A stretch of DNA of 64,000 nt. Origin: Molanna angustata (Eukaryota > Arthropoda > Insecta > Trichoptera > Molannidae). The stretch is taken from contig OY754965.1 in assembly GCA_963576475.1 (NCBI GenBank), forward strand, positions 3,620,269 through 3,684,268, in the 5' to 3' direction. Below are positions 1 through 10,901 of the stretch, one piece after another (position 1 is the stretch's first letter; every line of letters starts with the position of its first letter). The position numbers were made by a program, and so were the translations under genes. Below the pieces are notes generated by a model. The model saw only the letters and a program-made list of their open reading frames with translations. It had not been told where the DNA came from and did no database searches.

Positions 1-103
1 AATATGTAAGTAATTGACTAATGTATTACCGCAAATAGTGATTATTATTGTAAAACTATAACTGTATCCATCTTTGTACCTGGGACCTTTTGTTAAGGAT
101 AAA

Positions 104-335
104 GATATATTAATAACTGACCCACAAACGGGTAAGATATCTTAATAACTGGCCCACAAAGGTGTAAGATATCTTAATAACTGGCCCACAAAAGTGTACG
201 ATATCTTAATAACAGATCCACAAAGGGGTAGGATATCTTAATAACTGACCCACAAAAGGGTAAGATATCTTAATAACTGGCCCACAAAGGGTTAAAATAT
301 ATAAATGACTGACCCACAACGGGATTAGATATCTC
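104..335. repeat. 32-bp tandem repeat, about 7 units
   Basis: The word GATATCTTAATAACTGGCCC recurs with exact 32-base spacing (starts at 136, 168, 200, 232, 264, with degenerate units at 296 and 328). Units differ by a few substitutions, mainly in the ACAAAGGGGTAA part. The array has constant period and no coding potential. It is a minisatellite. Confidence 0.93.
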
Positions 336-1267
336 GTTATATATATCCTTGATAAAACATGTTCATATCACAGATGATCCAAAATTAAGAAAATGTAAGA
401 GTGAAAGAGGCCCAGGTAACAAGTTATTTTTTAAATTTTTATTTGCTATTAAATCATCTCCGCTTGTTCTTTTGAAGAAGACGATAAGTTTTCTAAAGGT
501 GCAAATGAAATATTTTTGTGAGAAGTAAGATATGACAATTTATGACATATCTCCCGCGATCTAAGTTATAGAGTGCTTTTTAAGCACATTAGGCAAAAAG
601 AAAGCCCGCCCTATAAAAATATAATAAAATGTCTTGATCCCATTCAAGAAAATAATCCCCGAACGAAAATGATGTGTTCTTAGAATTTATTCGTCAAAAT
701 AAGATATTTTGACAAAAAAAATAAACAGAGCAGGATTAGACAAAATTTCAAAAAGTGTAGATATAACAAACATTAAATTACGATTGCGGACGTCAAAAAT
801 AATCATTTAAAAATAATAGATGAACATAGATACAAAAAATATTTGTACTTAAATAAATGTTTGCATATGGGACATCGAGAAAACCATGATTGTATTGTAA
901 ATAGTCAAATTTCAATAAGTCATCCATTAATCATCATGTTTCCGACAGCTAAATTGCATTCGCCCCTGTTACAACCCTCCAATTTACTTTTCCTTCCAAC
1001 GTCACCAAAATAAAAATGTATTGAATAATTAAATATTATACAAAATAACTACATTTAACACTTTATTACATAAAACACCTATACATGCACATTCCTAAAC
1101 ACAGTGGTCGTCAAACTTATTCGCCAGAGAGCCAAATAATATGTGCATAACAACGATTAAAAAAAAAATCGAAAGTAAAATCAATTTAGTAAACCTTTAT
1201 TTAAATTTGAGAACTTCATCGAATTTCGAAAACACCGAATAATAAAACTCGATTTCATACTTGATTA
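336..1267. other. AT-rich stretch, no gene seen
   Basis: No open frame with protein-like composition, no tRNA-like fold and no clear repeat structure was seen on either strand here. Confidence 0.5.
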
Positions 1268-1842
1268 GGCCCGGTATTACAGTCGGCCCTCAACTCATTG
1301 AGTTTGTTAAACTCAAGATTAAGATTAAGGGGAGATTGAATCCATTTCCGTATTACAGTGCAATATGACATGTCAGTTACTAAATCTTCAATTATAGACA
1401 TATTTTACTTTTTCTGTGGTTATTATCTGTCAAATTTTAAATAACCTCAATTAATACGAAATACAAAACCGGACGCTACGACTTGAAATACTATTTTTTA
1501 TTATCCAACATGGTAAATTTAATTTTTTTCACCGAAATAATGGTTTTAAATGCCCATGTTCGTTTCAATAAGGCTGTCAGTTTGTTTTGTTGTGTGGCGC
1601 CACCGTCGATACAACTAACGCCTCTAGTGATAGAACACTGAAACTACACTCGTTGACTAGCAACGAGTCGAGAAATGACAGTTGACTCACGGTTAAGTAC
1701 TTATCCGCCAGAAACGTTGAATTAAATATTTGTCATTTAGTGACGTATTAGAGGGAAGATTAGGCCTAAACGGACACTGTTATACGCTATATTTTTGTAA
1801 AACTTGAGTTTAGCTCTCAAACTGAGACTGTTATACCGGCCC
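1268..1842. mobile_element. TIR element (MITE-like), about 575 bp
   Basis: The left end reads GGCCCGGTATTACAGT and the right end is its near reverse complement (ACTGTTATACCGGCC). Similar TATTACAGTG / CACTGTTATA words recur just inside each end. There is no transposase-like ORF, so this looks like a non-autonomous DNA transposon. The target duplication could not be fixed by eye. The elements at 8601-9481 and 62155-62272 have related GGCCC/GGGTC termini. Confidence 0.6.
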
Positions 1843-1964
1843 ATAGAATTTTGTCACGAATACTGTTACGTACGATTCAATAATTATTTATACAATTACT
1901 AGCGAACCCCCGGCAAACTTCGTATTGCCTGTATAATTAAAAATGGTCCTTCATTATCTCTCGT

Positions 1965-2218
1965 CGTTTCAGACCCTTCAGTACCTTCCGTCCACCCGTC
2001 CTTTCAGGCCCTTCAGTACCTCTCGTCCCTTCAGGCCCTTCAGTACCTCCCGTCCCTTCAGACCCTTCAGTACTACCCGTTCCTTCAAGTCCTCAGTACG
2101 TCCCTTCCCGTCAGGCCCTTCAGTGCCTCCCGTACCTTCAGGAACTTCAGAACATACTGTCCCTTCAAGCCCTTTAGTACCTCCCTTCCCTTCATTACCT
2201 CTCGTCCCTTCAGTAGGT
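1965..2218 (+). repeat. CCTTCAGTACC minisatellite
   Basis: Degenerate tandem copies of an 18-bp-type unit built on CCCTTCAGTACCTCCCGT. It reads open for 92 codons as a proline, serine and phenylalanine-rich string only because the unit length is a multiple of three. I see no evidence that it is a gene. Confidence 0.8.
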
Positions 2219-2232
2219 TAAGAAAAAGTTTA

Positions 2233-2710
2233 AATCCAGAAACCATCTTGGAAGACCTGCGAAGAGACGAAAGGACAGTTGGACCTTCTTTTCCCAGGAT
2301 ACTCCACCTTCATAAGTAAAAAGACCAAATACATGAAGAAGTAGAAGAAAAATATCATTAAATCTAGAACCTGGAAAATTGGACCTTCTTCACCCAGGAT
2401 AGTCCACCTTCATGGGTAAAATGACCTTATACCCGATGATGAAGAAGAAGAAGAAGAAGAAGAAAAAAGTTTAGATCTAGAAACAGTCCTGGAAGACATG
2501 CGAAGAGATGGATGGACTGTTGGACCTTCTTCTCTCAGGATACTCCAACTTCATAGGTAAAATGACCAAATACACGATAAAGAAGAAGAAGAAAAAAGTA
2601 TAAATCCAGAAACCGTTCTGGAAGACCTGCCTAGAGATGGACGGACAGTTGGACCTTCTACTCCCAGGATACTCCACCTTCATAGGTAAAATGACCAAAT
2701 ACACGAAGAA
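2233..2710. repeat. Minisatellite of about 112-129 bp units, 4 copies
   Basis: Units start at about 2233, 2361, 2473 and 2602. Each contains AATCCAGAAACC, GGAAGACCTGCGAAGAGA, GGACCTTCTTCTCCCAGGAT and TCCACCTTCATAGGTAAAA, then an AAGAAG run. The second unit lacks part of its left half, which explains the uneven spacing. The AAGAAG run resembles the 3' tails of RTE fragments elsewhere in the window, so the unit may derive from a retroelement end. Confidence 0.8.
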
Positions 2711-2786
2711 GAATATAAAAAAAAATATAAATTTAATTTATAATTCAATTTATATAGCAACTAAACAAACTTAAACCTAACCTAAG

Positions 2787-2845
2787 ATTCGATTGGTCGC
2801 GAGTTCGAATTCTGCCTCAACCGATTTCGTTCACCTATAGAAAAT
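2787..2845 (+). mobile_element. SINE fragment (B-box part)
   Basis: The words TTGGTCGCGAGTTCGAATTC and CCGATTTCGTTCACCTATA match the B-box half of the SINE at 3207-3345. The A-box half is missing, so this is a 5'-truncated copy. Confidence 0.6.
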
Positions 2846-3206
2846 AAAAAAAAAATAAAAAAAAAAGAACGCAGAAAAGAATAGCTAAGACTAGACGGTA
2901 CTGTAATCTGATTGGTGCCCCTCTGTGGATGCACCGCTACAAACAAATCCGTCTGATGTGCTCCATCCGCTGCGCCTGTGTGGACGGACCTTCATTTCCC
3001 CCGAAACAGGGTGGAATGGGATGTTTTCTACATTTTGTCTTTTCACAACAAAAAAATATTATGACAAAGTTTGTGAAATAGGATCAGATTAATATCACAT
3101 TACGAGTATATTATATTATATACGATAAAAGAATTCTTTGATGTATCGTATTAACGGAATATGATCCTATGTATAATAGGTGCCAGGGGCGAGTCTAGAA
3201 CCTAGG

Positions 3207-3352
3207 GCAGAGCGGTTAGCGCGCTGGGCTAACCTAAGTAATCCAGTGGTCGCGAGTTCGAATCCTGCTTCGACCGATTTCGTTCACTTATATCACAAGC
3301 ATTTATGCTTATTTTAGGGAATGTAGGAAGATGTATATGTACTTGTTTTACA
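3207..3352 (+). mobile_element. tRNA-derived SINE (family A)
   Basis: A box-A-like segment (AGAGCGGTTAGCGCGCTGGG) is followed by a box-B-like segment (GGTCGCGAGTTCGAATCC), as in an RNA polymerase III promoter of tRNA origin. After this comes a family tail, TTTAGGGAATGTAGGAAGAT, then GTACTTGTTTT. Other copies or pieces are at 2787, 14500 and 56035. It does not close a full tRNA acceptor stem, so I call a SINE rather than a tRNA gene. Confidence 0.75.
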
Positions 3353-3537
3353 AGGACATATTAATTTTTTTTATAAAAAAAAAATTGGTCAATGTCGATT
3401 ATCTAATGATTTTTTAGCATCGTTGTTTATTCCAGAGGTCATGAAAAATATTTTCAAAATCACATATCAAAATAATATTTACATTTGTGGCCCTGTAAAG
3501 CATCGTATCTACATACGGTTAAATTTTTAATCTTCAT

Positions 3538-4178
3538 TAGTTCTTGAATTGTAGGTATAAATGGGAACGAGATCGCGGATAAATTAGCAAAACAAGCCTC
3601 CAGTTCTGATGCCTCTTATTTTAACAATTCCCTTTCCATCCAAGACACAATTCGTTCTCATTGTAACATTGCCAAAAATAAATGGCAAGACCTGTGGAAA
3701 ATCACTTCTGAAACCAAAGGAACATACTACTATAATATCCAATTAAACATTCCATCTTTTCCATGGTTTCATAAAAAAAAATGTCCAAAAGAGAGATCTC
3801 TAATATCTCGAGAATGAGATTGGGTCATTGCTCAATTGCCTCTCACCTTTATAAAATAAATACAAAAGAAAACCCTTCTTGTGCATGCGGGGCAGAATCG
3901 GAAACACTCGATCACGTGTTCTTTGAATGCCCGATGCACTACGAATATGACATATATCCCAACTTAAAAGTCCCTCTACCAGTCAACATGTCGCATCTCT
4001 TATCACTAAACTCTCTTGCTATTTATTCCGCAATATCCAAATTTATCCTTATCAATTGTATTAATCTGTAAATCGTAACATTCAATAACTTATTTTTTAT
4101 CTTTTCTTCCATTTGGCACAAATCACTCTTATAAGGGTGGGTTGCCTAATATTAAAAAAAAAAAATAGTTCTTGAATT
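3538..4178 (+). mobile_element. 5'-truncated non-LTR retrotransposon with 13-bp target duplication
   Basis: The body (3551-4165) is flanked on both sides by TAGTTCTTGAATT (3538-3550 and 4166-4178) and ends in a run of A. This is the signature of target-primed reverse transcription. The body encodes the end of an RNase H domain (GNEIADKLAKQASS) and then a C-terminal segment with a zinc-finger-like CxC...H...C pattern (CACGAESETLDHVFFEC). RNase H plus this tail fits the I/R1/LOA-type non-LTR groups. Confidence 0.9.
3551..4071 (+). pseudogene. Non-LTR ORF2 C-terminus (RNase H end, Cys/His tail), frameshifted
   Basis: The first part (3551-3780) reads in one frame with the RNase H signature GNEIADKLAK. 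The frame shifts at the A-run around 3773-3780 into a 96-codon stretch (3781-4071) holding CACGAESETLDHVFFEC. The catalytic reverse transcriptase is absent because of 5' truncation. It cannot encode a working enzyme. Confidence 0.85.
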
Positions 4179-4179
4179 T

Positions 4180-5033
4180 CTTAACATAATATTCATAGGC
4201 AAGCTAAGATTTTCGGCTTCTATAAGCAATTCCGCTACTGGTTGGTGCCTATACACAATTATTTGAGAAATTTTTCTCTTCGTTTTTTTGTAGGATATCG
4301 TACCTAAATATCTTATCGATATCGCATGGATATTAGAACACAATGAAATAACATATAGGTTAATACCTAAATTTATTTTTGGTGATATTCGGGAAGGTTG
4401 GTCTTAAAACTTAAGCTGTAAAAATAGAAACGGACACCATAAATACCCAACTTTTAAAAAGTGTGTAGCTGCGCTCCTGTCAGCCACAGCTGTCAGCGAG
4501 ATGCAAAGTGTATATATGTACTTGATGATGGTCGAGGATTCACGACAGTTAACGAAGATCGCCGTCGATCGTGCAATTATTCTTATCATCTGTGCGTTAA
4601 TCGTTTAATAGAATAGAGTCGCGTTAAATCTTAATTTGTTAGTTCCGACCCACGACATCATGATTTAACTTAATAATTTCATTGTATCTTTATTTTATTC
4701 CGAATAAACCAGTGTTGATTGTGTAGTAGATCTTTTATTTATTTATTTTAACTTATTGTGTAAACAGACAGTTAAATTCACTTATTTTACTAACATACAT
4801 GACATGTGAACCAATTAAGTTAACAAATATTATCATTATTGTATTAACAAAAATAAGTGGTTTTGAGGAAGGGAGTAGGATAGAAAAGGGAAACACACGT
4901 ACACCACCTAACCACGGATCAGCAACCTAGAAATTGAGCATCTGAATCCGTTTAAGGAGGCATATAAACCTAAACACCCCAATTTCAAATCAAATCCCTC
5001 AAATAATAGTAGTAACTGGTATGTTTTCTTATT
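4180..5033. other. AT-rich stretch, no gene seen
   Basis: No supported coding or RNA feature. The 61-63 codon open frames here lack protein-like composition. Confidence 0.5.
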
Positions 5034-5040
5034 GATGACA

Positions 5041-5230
5041 CCTGGGGGGCAAGTCTGGTTCAATCGGCGAAATCAAAACCCTCGTGATTACCCATATCAT
5101 GGATATAATTATTATATGGAGTTCTATTATATCTTTAGATGTCATAGAACTCCATACGATAATTATATCCATGATATGGGTAATCACTAGGGTTTTGATT
5201 TCGCCGGTCGAACCAGACTTGCCCCCCTGG
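5041..5230. repeat. Palindromic element, unit U facing U' (tail to tail)
   Basis: A left arm (about 5041-5133) with GGGGGGCAAGTCTGGTTCAA, AATCAAAACCCTCGTGATTA and ATATGGAGTTCTA is repeated in reverse complement on the right (about 5145-5230). The centre is the ATCTTTAGATGTC area. The fold would be a hairpin with arms of roughly 85-90 bp and few mismatches. The same unit occurs in the opposite arrangement at 46460-46627 and singly at 47081-47153. There is no protein coding. Confidence 0.9.
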
Positions 5231-5652
5231 ATGATTCACTAGTCCATTGACTGTGTCGAATCACCCAGCTTTCCGTTTCTTTGCAATACAGCTGATTCTT
5301 CGGTCGTGCAGCATAGTACTCATGATGTCATTCTATTATAACACACTACATAGAAGGTCCTCCGATTCCTTCCTACCCAAATGGATTAGCCATTTGGTAA
5401 GTATCGTTCGCAATTGGTGTGTGTTATTGGGTTTTATTTTTCTTTTCTTTCATGTAGTTTAGTAGTGTAGAATCTTTGACTAAAAGTGGTTTTAATTATT
5501 GGAACTATAAGATTTAGATTTGTTCGTGTGTTATGTGTATGTGTTGCATGATTATGTATTGTCCTGTGTGAAAAGAAATATGTACCTAATTTTAACATGT
5601 AAATTTGCCCGACGTCCAGTACAGAATATTCCTTAAAAAGTTGATCAGATGG

Positions 5653-5985
5653 CTATCTTCTTGGACGTTTATTAATTATTCTAATTATAGCCTTTTGGGC
5701 TCTTTTAACTGGTTCCATCAGAGTTTTTGCCGCCCCTCCCCATCCCGGTATTGCATATGCTATGATTGAGTGGCAGAAAGCATAGTACACAGTGCGTAGT
5801 AAGATTGGGTCAGCAATATTTCTTATTCCTCTAAAAAAGAACATCAGTTTTCTGATTCGTCCTGCTAGTAGGGTTAGATGTATTTTCCATGTTAAGTGCT
5901 TATCAATTTCAAGTCCTAGATAGCGAATGTTATCAACCATAAATAAATGATTAAAAATATCCTTTTTTACAGCATTTTTGTTCAA
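5653..5985 (-). pseudogene. Non-LTR reverse transcriptase fragment (thumb region)
   Basis: A 110-codon open stretch contains IRYLGLEIDKHLTWKIHL, then a RKLMFFFRGIRNIADPILLR segment and a WGGA motif followed by AQKAIIRIINKRPRR. This order is typical of the region after the catalytic YxDD motif in non-LTR reverse transcriptases of the CR1/Jockey type. The catalytic core and both ends are missing. A similar but more decayed piece lies on the other strand at 9985-10320. Confidence 0.75.
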
Positions 5986-6084
5986 TTACTCCATAACCAT
6001 GTGTCATAGAGAAATAAATATTTTATACGCTTAAAGAGTGCATAAAATGTATTTTACCAATTCAACTTAGAGACTTCACGTTGC

Positions 6085-6172
6085 TCGGGTTGGTTGGAAG
6101 AAATTGCTTTATGGCAATAAACCTGCCTTTGTTCACATGTACATAAACTATATAAATAAATAAATAAAATCA
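6085..6172 (+). mobile_element. Non-LTR retrotransposon 3' end
   Basis: A stretch with GGTTGGAAGAAATTGCTTTA, GGCAATAAACCTGCCTTTGT and a terminal (AAAT)n tail resembles the 3' untranslated end of insect Jockey/RTE-type elements. The boundary is uncertain and there is no coding. Confidence 0.5.
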
Positions 6173-6184
6173 AAGTGAATGACC

Positions 6185-6345
6185 GATAAAGTTTTTTCAT
6201 TTCAACTAAGGTTTGGGGTTTCCGATCATTTTTATCACGTATAAACCTTTTTAACGCACGCGATATATACCCTTACTAACGCGTAACTTCATAGTGCATT
6301 TGGCGGTTTTAATATATCATGTTTTCAGTCACTAAGTTTAGCGTT
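6185..6345 (+). repeat. Dispersed repeat, inverted copy at 9482-9625
   Basis: The words GGGTTTCCGAT, ATAAACC, CGATATATACCCTTACTAAC, TTTGGCGGTTTTAATAT and CAGTCACTAAG occur in the same order in the reverse complement of 9482-9625. The family is unrecognised and non-coding. Confidence 0.75.
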
Positions 6346-6581
6346 ATATGTCCTCTTAAGGAGTTATTGAAGAGGTCTATTTCATTAAAGAACGCGTTGT
6401 TGTTACTACACGTTCTATATATGTAGGAGTTCTGAGCATAATTTGTACTACAATTGAGAGGCCTAAGTCTTTCTAGTAAGCGTATTTGGTGTATGAAAGT
6501 TTAATTTGGATAATAACTTACTAGAATCCGTTATACAGTTTACCAACTTGTATAACTAAGTCATGACATGAATTTGTCAAT

Positions 6582-7593
6582 AACTAGTTGCATGTAACAC
6601 ATGAGATCCAACTGTCGATAGCGATAGTATGTATAGTTGAAGAATATGTACCAAACTATAAACCCATAGATACAAATTATTGAATATTTTCAGATATTTT
6701 GTTTTCTATACAACATATGTAGGTATGTATGTCAAGATAGGATAGTATGGAGGAAGATCCTTTTTCCTACCCAGAATATGCAAATAGCATGATGGTATGT
6801 ATGTATGTTTGGAGATGAAGTATCAAACTATTAAGTCTTCTTACATATTGTGTATAGGCGACTGCCATACAAAATGTATGAAGCGATGTCGTCACTAAAT
6901 TCAATTTTTAAAAAAATTGTTAAAAAAAAATTGAGATCTTCTACTACAATGTTAATATTTTTTATAGAAAATTAAATTATCTAGTTGGGGTGTTTCGGCT
7001 TTTTTCGATAATTGTAAAAGTTTTGGAAATATAGGCAGTTAAACTCATAAATTTATCATAAAAAAAATATTTTTCTTAATAAAAAATGTTTGAGAAACCC
7101 TGGAATTTTTTTGAATAAACTAATTTGAGATTTTGTATTTGTCTATGTTTGTACCAATTTTCAGGGTTCTAGCGTTTATGGTTTCTGAGATATATGGAAA
7201 AATAAAAAAAAAATTCAAAAGTTGATAATCCCTGACTGAAACAAAAATTCAAAATTCCGAGTATAAAAGTTTTGTAGGCCTGTAACTGTTTATATATTCT
7301 GAAATTTTAGGCTCTGTAAATTGAGCGGATCAAAAGTTATAAGGGGGGGACGGACACACACACACAGACACACACACACACAGACACACGAAATGTTCTA
7401 CTCCGAATTCTGAGTAAATCCGTGTATGGAACATATATGCTGCGAAGCCTCTAAGTTGGTGTTTTTTGACTTCAAAGTTGGAAAAGCCGTGAAAAAAGTA
7501 GACCTCTCCATACAATTCTCGCGTATTCTGGCTTGATACATTGTCGATATGTTAAGAGAACAAAGTTCTCCTGAACAAATCGACAGTTGGAAA
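6582..7593 (+). mobile_element. CCAACTGTCGAT repeat family, copy A (about 1.0 kb)
   Basis: The left end carries GATCCAACTGTCGATAGCGA and the right end AATCGACAGTTGG, giving 12-bp inverted termini. A (CA)n run sits at about 7357-7390. The element lacks a transposase-like ORF, so it looks non-autonomous. Copy B is split by the BEL/Pao element (25597-25988 plus 42070-42750) and copy C lies inverted at 53190-54104. The uninterrupted site CTAGTTGGGGTGTTTCGGCT at 6981-7000 is the same sequence that the BEL/Pao element entered in copy B. Confidence 0.85.
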
Positions 7594-7984
7594 AAAAAAC
7601 AATTTAAACAGAATATACCAAGCGGCTTTAACTCATGATTCAAAATGGAATTCGATTATTTACATAAAATTTATAACGAGTTGTTACCACATTACAAAAG
7701 TTAAATTGAAATTTCCGTTCGGTAATTGAAAACCATTAAAGTAGTTTAAATTGAATTTAACAAAGACTTGTTTCAACATGCTTTTAATATTCTTCAGACG
7801 AGCAAAATTATTAATATTCTATTTTACTTTTGGCAATTATTATACACCACAGTATATACACACTCACAATAGAGTAAAATTATAATTAACTTATACTTGT
7901 TATATCATAACATCCCGTAAGAGATTTTATTCCTTTGAGAATGTATAGAATAATCTTTTATATAAAAAAAAACGACTTCAAAAT

Positions 7985-8430
7985 AAATGTATGTCAAGAT
8001 AGAAAAATGTGATGTTGGGTTTTCTCTGCCTATCTCACGAGACTATTAGAGATATGGCGTGATATGTAATTCGGATGACGTTGTAAAGATTTATCATTGA
8101 TTGCAGATGACACTGCGAATAAACTTGATTTCTTGATTATGTGTGGTCATATCCGAAGCACCCCCTTTCTATAAAAAAAGTAATCCTTAAAATCGGACAA
8201 TGTTGTAAAGCGTTTTTATCGCTCAAGTGAAAAATTAATAGTTTGACAGATTTCTCATTGATCCCTTGATCATATCTTGACCAAAATCAAATGGGACTAA
8301 TCGAAAGATATCTCCTTTCTTACAAAAAAAAGATCATCGAAATTGGTCAACGTGGTAAAAAAAATCGCTGAACATACACAAAAAAAGTTCACGTCAAATT
8401 GATAAACTTGTCCGTTTTTGAAAGTCGGAT
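7985..8430 (+). repeat. Dispersed repeat, direct copy at 61640-61950
   Basis: Words such as AATCGGACAATGTTGT, AAATGGGACTAATCGAAAGA, TCATCGAAATTGGTCAACGT and AATCGCTGAACATACAC occur in the same order and orientation near 61640-61950, with a short piece near 48200-48300. No coding potential is seen. It is an unrecognised interspersed family with roughly 75-80% similarity by eye. Confidence 0.75.
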
Positions 8431-8600
8431 AAAAAACGATTGTTGAGACTTATATGCGAGTACCTAATTTATATCAATGTATTTTTATCGAATATGACCT
8501 TGGTTTTCGCATATGTATATAATCAGCTAGACTGTGGAATAATAATTTTAATTTACTATCGTCTAAACAAGGGATATAACGTTAAATCTAAATCGACTTG

Positions 8601-9481
8601 GGCCCGAATTATAGATTCGTTCTCCAGCTTGAGACTGCTCTTGAGCACACGGTTTCAACCAAAATGGTACTAAAGAAACAAAAGTCACTGAGCTTGATCT
8701 CAAGACCGGTCTCGAAATGCATAAAAGAGTTGAGATTGCTTCGAGACAGCTATTCCGCTGTCTTGAGCACTGTCTCAAAGAGAGAGAAAGAGACAGCGCT
8801 TTACACGAAAAAGAGACGCATATAGTTATGGACGAATTTCGCATTAATTACTATTTTGATGTTTACATTGTTAGCGGTACTAAAATAGATCGAGGATCTT
8901 ATTTAGAACCTTCCAGGAGTAATTTACATACAGTTATTCATAAACTAATTATGTGAATAAAATTTTACAAGATTTCATAACATTTCCAGTAAATATCAAG
9001 TTGTTATTCTATGCATGTTGTATCATATTTTGAAATGGATGCCTTTCCTGGATCTATTGACTGTAGGTTAACACATTCCCATATTATGCTATATGACATA
9101 TGACAGATAAAAGAAGAAGTATTTCTTTTCTTCTTCCGAATAAAATGGTCTACAGTTTCACTATTTAATCAGGTATCAAATATTATGATACCTGATTAAA
9201 TATAAAAAAAATTCTCTACACTTTCGAAGATTACCAAGACAACGGTTATTCCCTCACAGTGCTGCCAACATAACAGCGCTGAAATTATTGCCATTTACGA
9301 GAAAAAGTACTTATTTATAGAGCTGCATCCACATTTTTTTCGAGTACGCTTTCACTTACGACGACGAGATGACTTACATACGTATTTTAATTTCAATACG
9401 GATTTTCTAGCATGATCTCAAGATGGCATTGAGATGACACATTTAGAGAACGATCTTGAGAATTATTTTATAATTTGGGCC
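8601..9481. mobile_element. TIR element, about 880 bp
   Basis: The left terminus GGCCCGAATTATA is matched at the right by TATAATTTGGGCC (12 of 13 positions in reverse complement). Subterminal copies of a GATCTCAAGA / TCTTGAGA word face each other near both ends. No transposase was recognised. A short perfect hairpin (9163-9201) lies inside. The interior reads open on both strands for 75-93 codons, but serine-rich and without a recognisable domain. Confidence 0.7.
9163..9201. repeat. Short perfect hairpin
   Basis: ATTTAATCAGGTATCA is followed after 7 bases by its exact reverse complement. The stem is 16 bp. It could fold in RNA, but there is no evidence of function. Confidence 0.85.
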
Positions 9482-9625
9482 TTAGTGACTAAACACATGA
9501 TATCATATTAAAACCGCCAAAAACCCTATGAAGTTAGGGTTAGTAAGGGTAACTTATCGCGTGTTCATGTACCTAAAGAGTTTATACCTGATTCAAATTA
9601 TCGGAAACCCAGAATTCGTCAACAT
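9482..9625 (-). repeat. Dispersed repeat, inverted partner of 6185-6345
   Basis: Its reverse complement shares TACCCTTACTAAC, TTGGCGGTTTTAATAT and TTTAGTCACTAAG with 6185-6345 in the same order. It abuts the right end of the TIR element at 8601-9481. Confidence 0.7.
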
Positions 9626-9984
9626 AAGATAGCAAACTCTGAACATACAGGCCACAGTGGACTGTATATGAAGACGGGGATATTTTTCCCAAAAATGCTT
9701 AAACGATATTTTTTGCGTTATTCATATCATTTCTTCAATTCCTCATTGATATGGATCAGTTTCGTACATTAAATGTTTTTTTCATGTCTCCACAATAAAG
9801 AACAACAAATAAAACACAAGTTCCTCCGTTATCCATAAACATAAGGGACAAACCAAACAATTTCATCATAGTTATCCATAATAGAGATTTGTATCATAAC
9901 TCATCTACGTGTACATCTGATTGCTCTGTTTTAAAAATAGAGATAAAAAGTTAAATAACTAGAAATTATTATTGATAGAAACTT

Positions 9985-10320
9985 AAAATGGACAAGTCAG
10001 ATCAAGGAGGTGATTAAGAGAATCAGAAAACTTATGCATATTTTTTTAGAAATTAGGAATTATATGTCTAGAAAAGAAATGTACTCAATATATAACGGAC
10101 CAGTACAATCAATACCACAATATTCTGACGTGGTGTGGGGAGCTGCTTATGTTACACATATAACTCCTATAGAAATAGTACAAAGTATCAAAATAAAATT
10201 GAAAAGACCAAGAGATTACCCTACCCATTAAAGTACCAAGATTTTACGATATTTTTAAGAAAATTGCAATATTACAGATATTCAAAGAACCTCAATGTCA
10301 CTTGTTTACAACATGCAAAC
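9985..10320 (+). pseudogene. Decayed non-LTR reverse transcriptase fragment
   Basis: The reading IKRIRKLMHIFLEIRNYMSR, followed by a VVWGAA motif, parallels the RKLMFFFRGIRN ... WGGA segment at 5653-5985. The frame breaks near 10230. It is a relic with no catalytic motif. Confidence 0.6.
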
Positions 10321-10722
10321 TAAAACACAATAATATAATGCCCATCACCATTACACATACATGGCAGAACATTTTTCAACAAACTTCCAATGGATATAAG
10401 AGAGTTAAATCATGAACAGCTATATAACAAAAATAAAAAAAAAACACTTAAAACACAAAAGTAAAATAATAGAAAAATGGTTAATGGAATCATGGGGTAT
10501 ACATACATAAATATATTATTTGGATGCTTTTTTGTATTGTTGATTTTATATATTTTGTGTGTTTATATGTTTTTATGTAATTGAATCGTTCAATATGTTC
10601 TAACTTTCTCAGCACAAGAATTAAATGCTCTTTAAGAGAAAAGGAAGGAAAAAACAATGTACAAATTCATATAATTGTAATATATATTGTGTTATTGATA
10701 ATAACTAAAAAAAATAACATAC

Positions 10723-10901
10723 TTGAGTAAAAATGCAGCAGCGACGAAAGCTGTCAAGGCGAAGAATGCCGTGACTGCCAGAAGAATCCAGTCAGGAGGA
10801 CGTTCACATTTTTCCCTGAAGAATCCACAAGCTGGTTCGGCCCTCGGAGCATGGTCACCTACCCACTGGATTGGACGAGACGGATCCACGTACAGGAATT
10901 C
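10723..10901 (-). CDS. Receptor guanylate cyclase exon: juxtamembrane and membrane helix
   Basis: A 179-bp exon opens after a pyrimidine-rich TTTTTTTGTCCAG acceptor and ends at a GTATGT donor, leaving two bases of a split codon. It begins EFLYVDPS and includes RPIQWVGDHAPRAEPACGF, the conserved W-x-G...P.CGF pattern just outside the membrane in this receptor family. A second cysteine follows (REKCERPPD), then the hydrophobic helix WILLAVTAFFALTAFVAAAF. The start phase matches the end of the exon at 45498-45653. The next exon, expected to start the kinase-homology domain, was not found in 1-10722. Confidence 0.9.

Noticed and set aside
1943..2221. 92-codon Pro/Ser-rich ORF
   Set aside because: It is the translation of an 18-bp-type minisatellite, open only because of the unit length.
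1..10700. Kinase-homology or cyclase exons of the guanylate cyclase gene
   Set aside because: I searched for W-K-I-like and cyclase motifs on the minus strand and found only retroelement fragments, so the exons are probably beyond the left edge.
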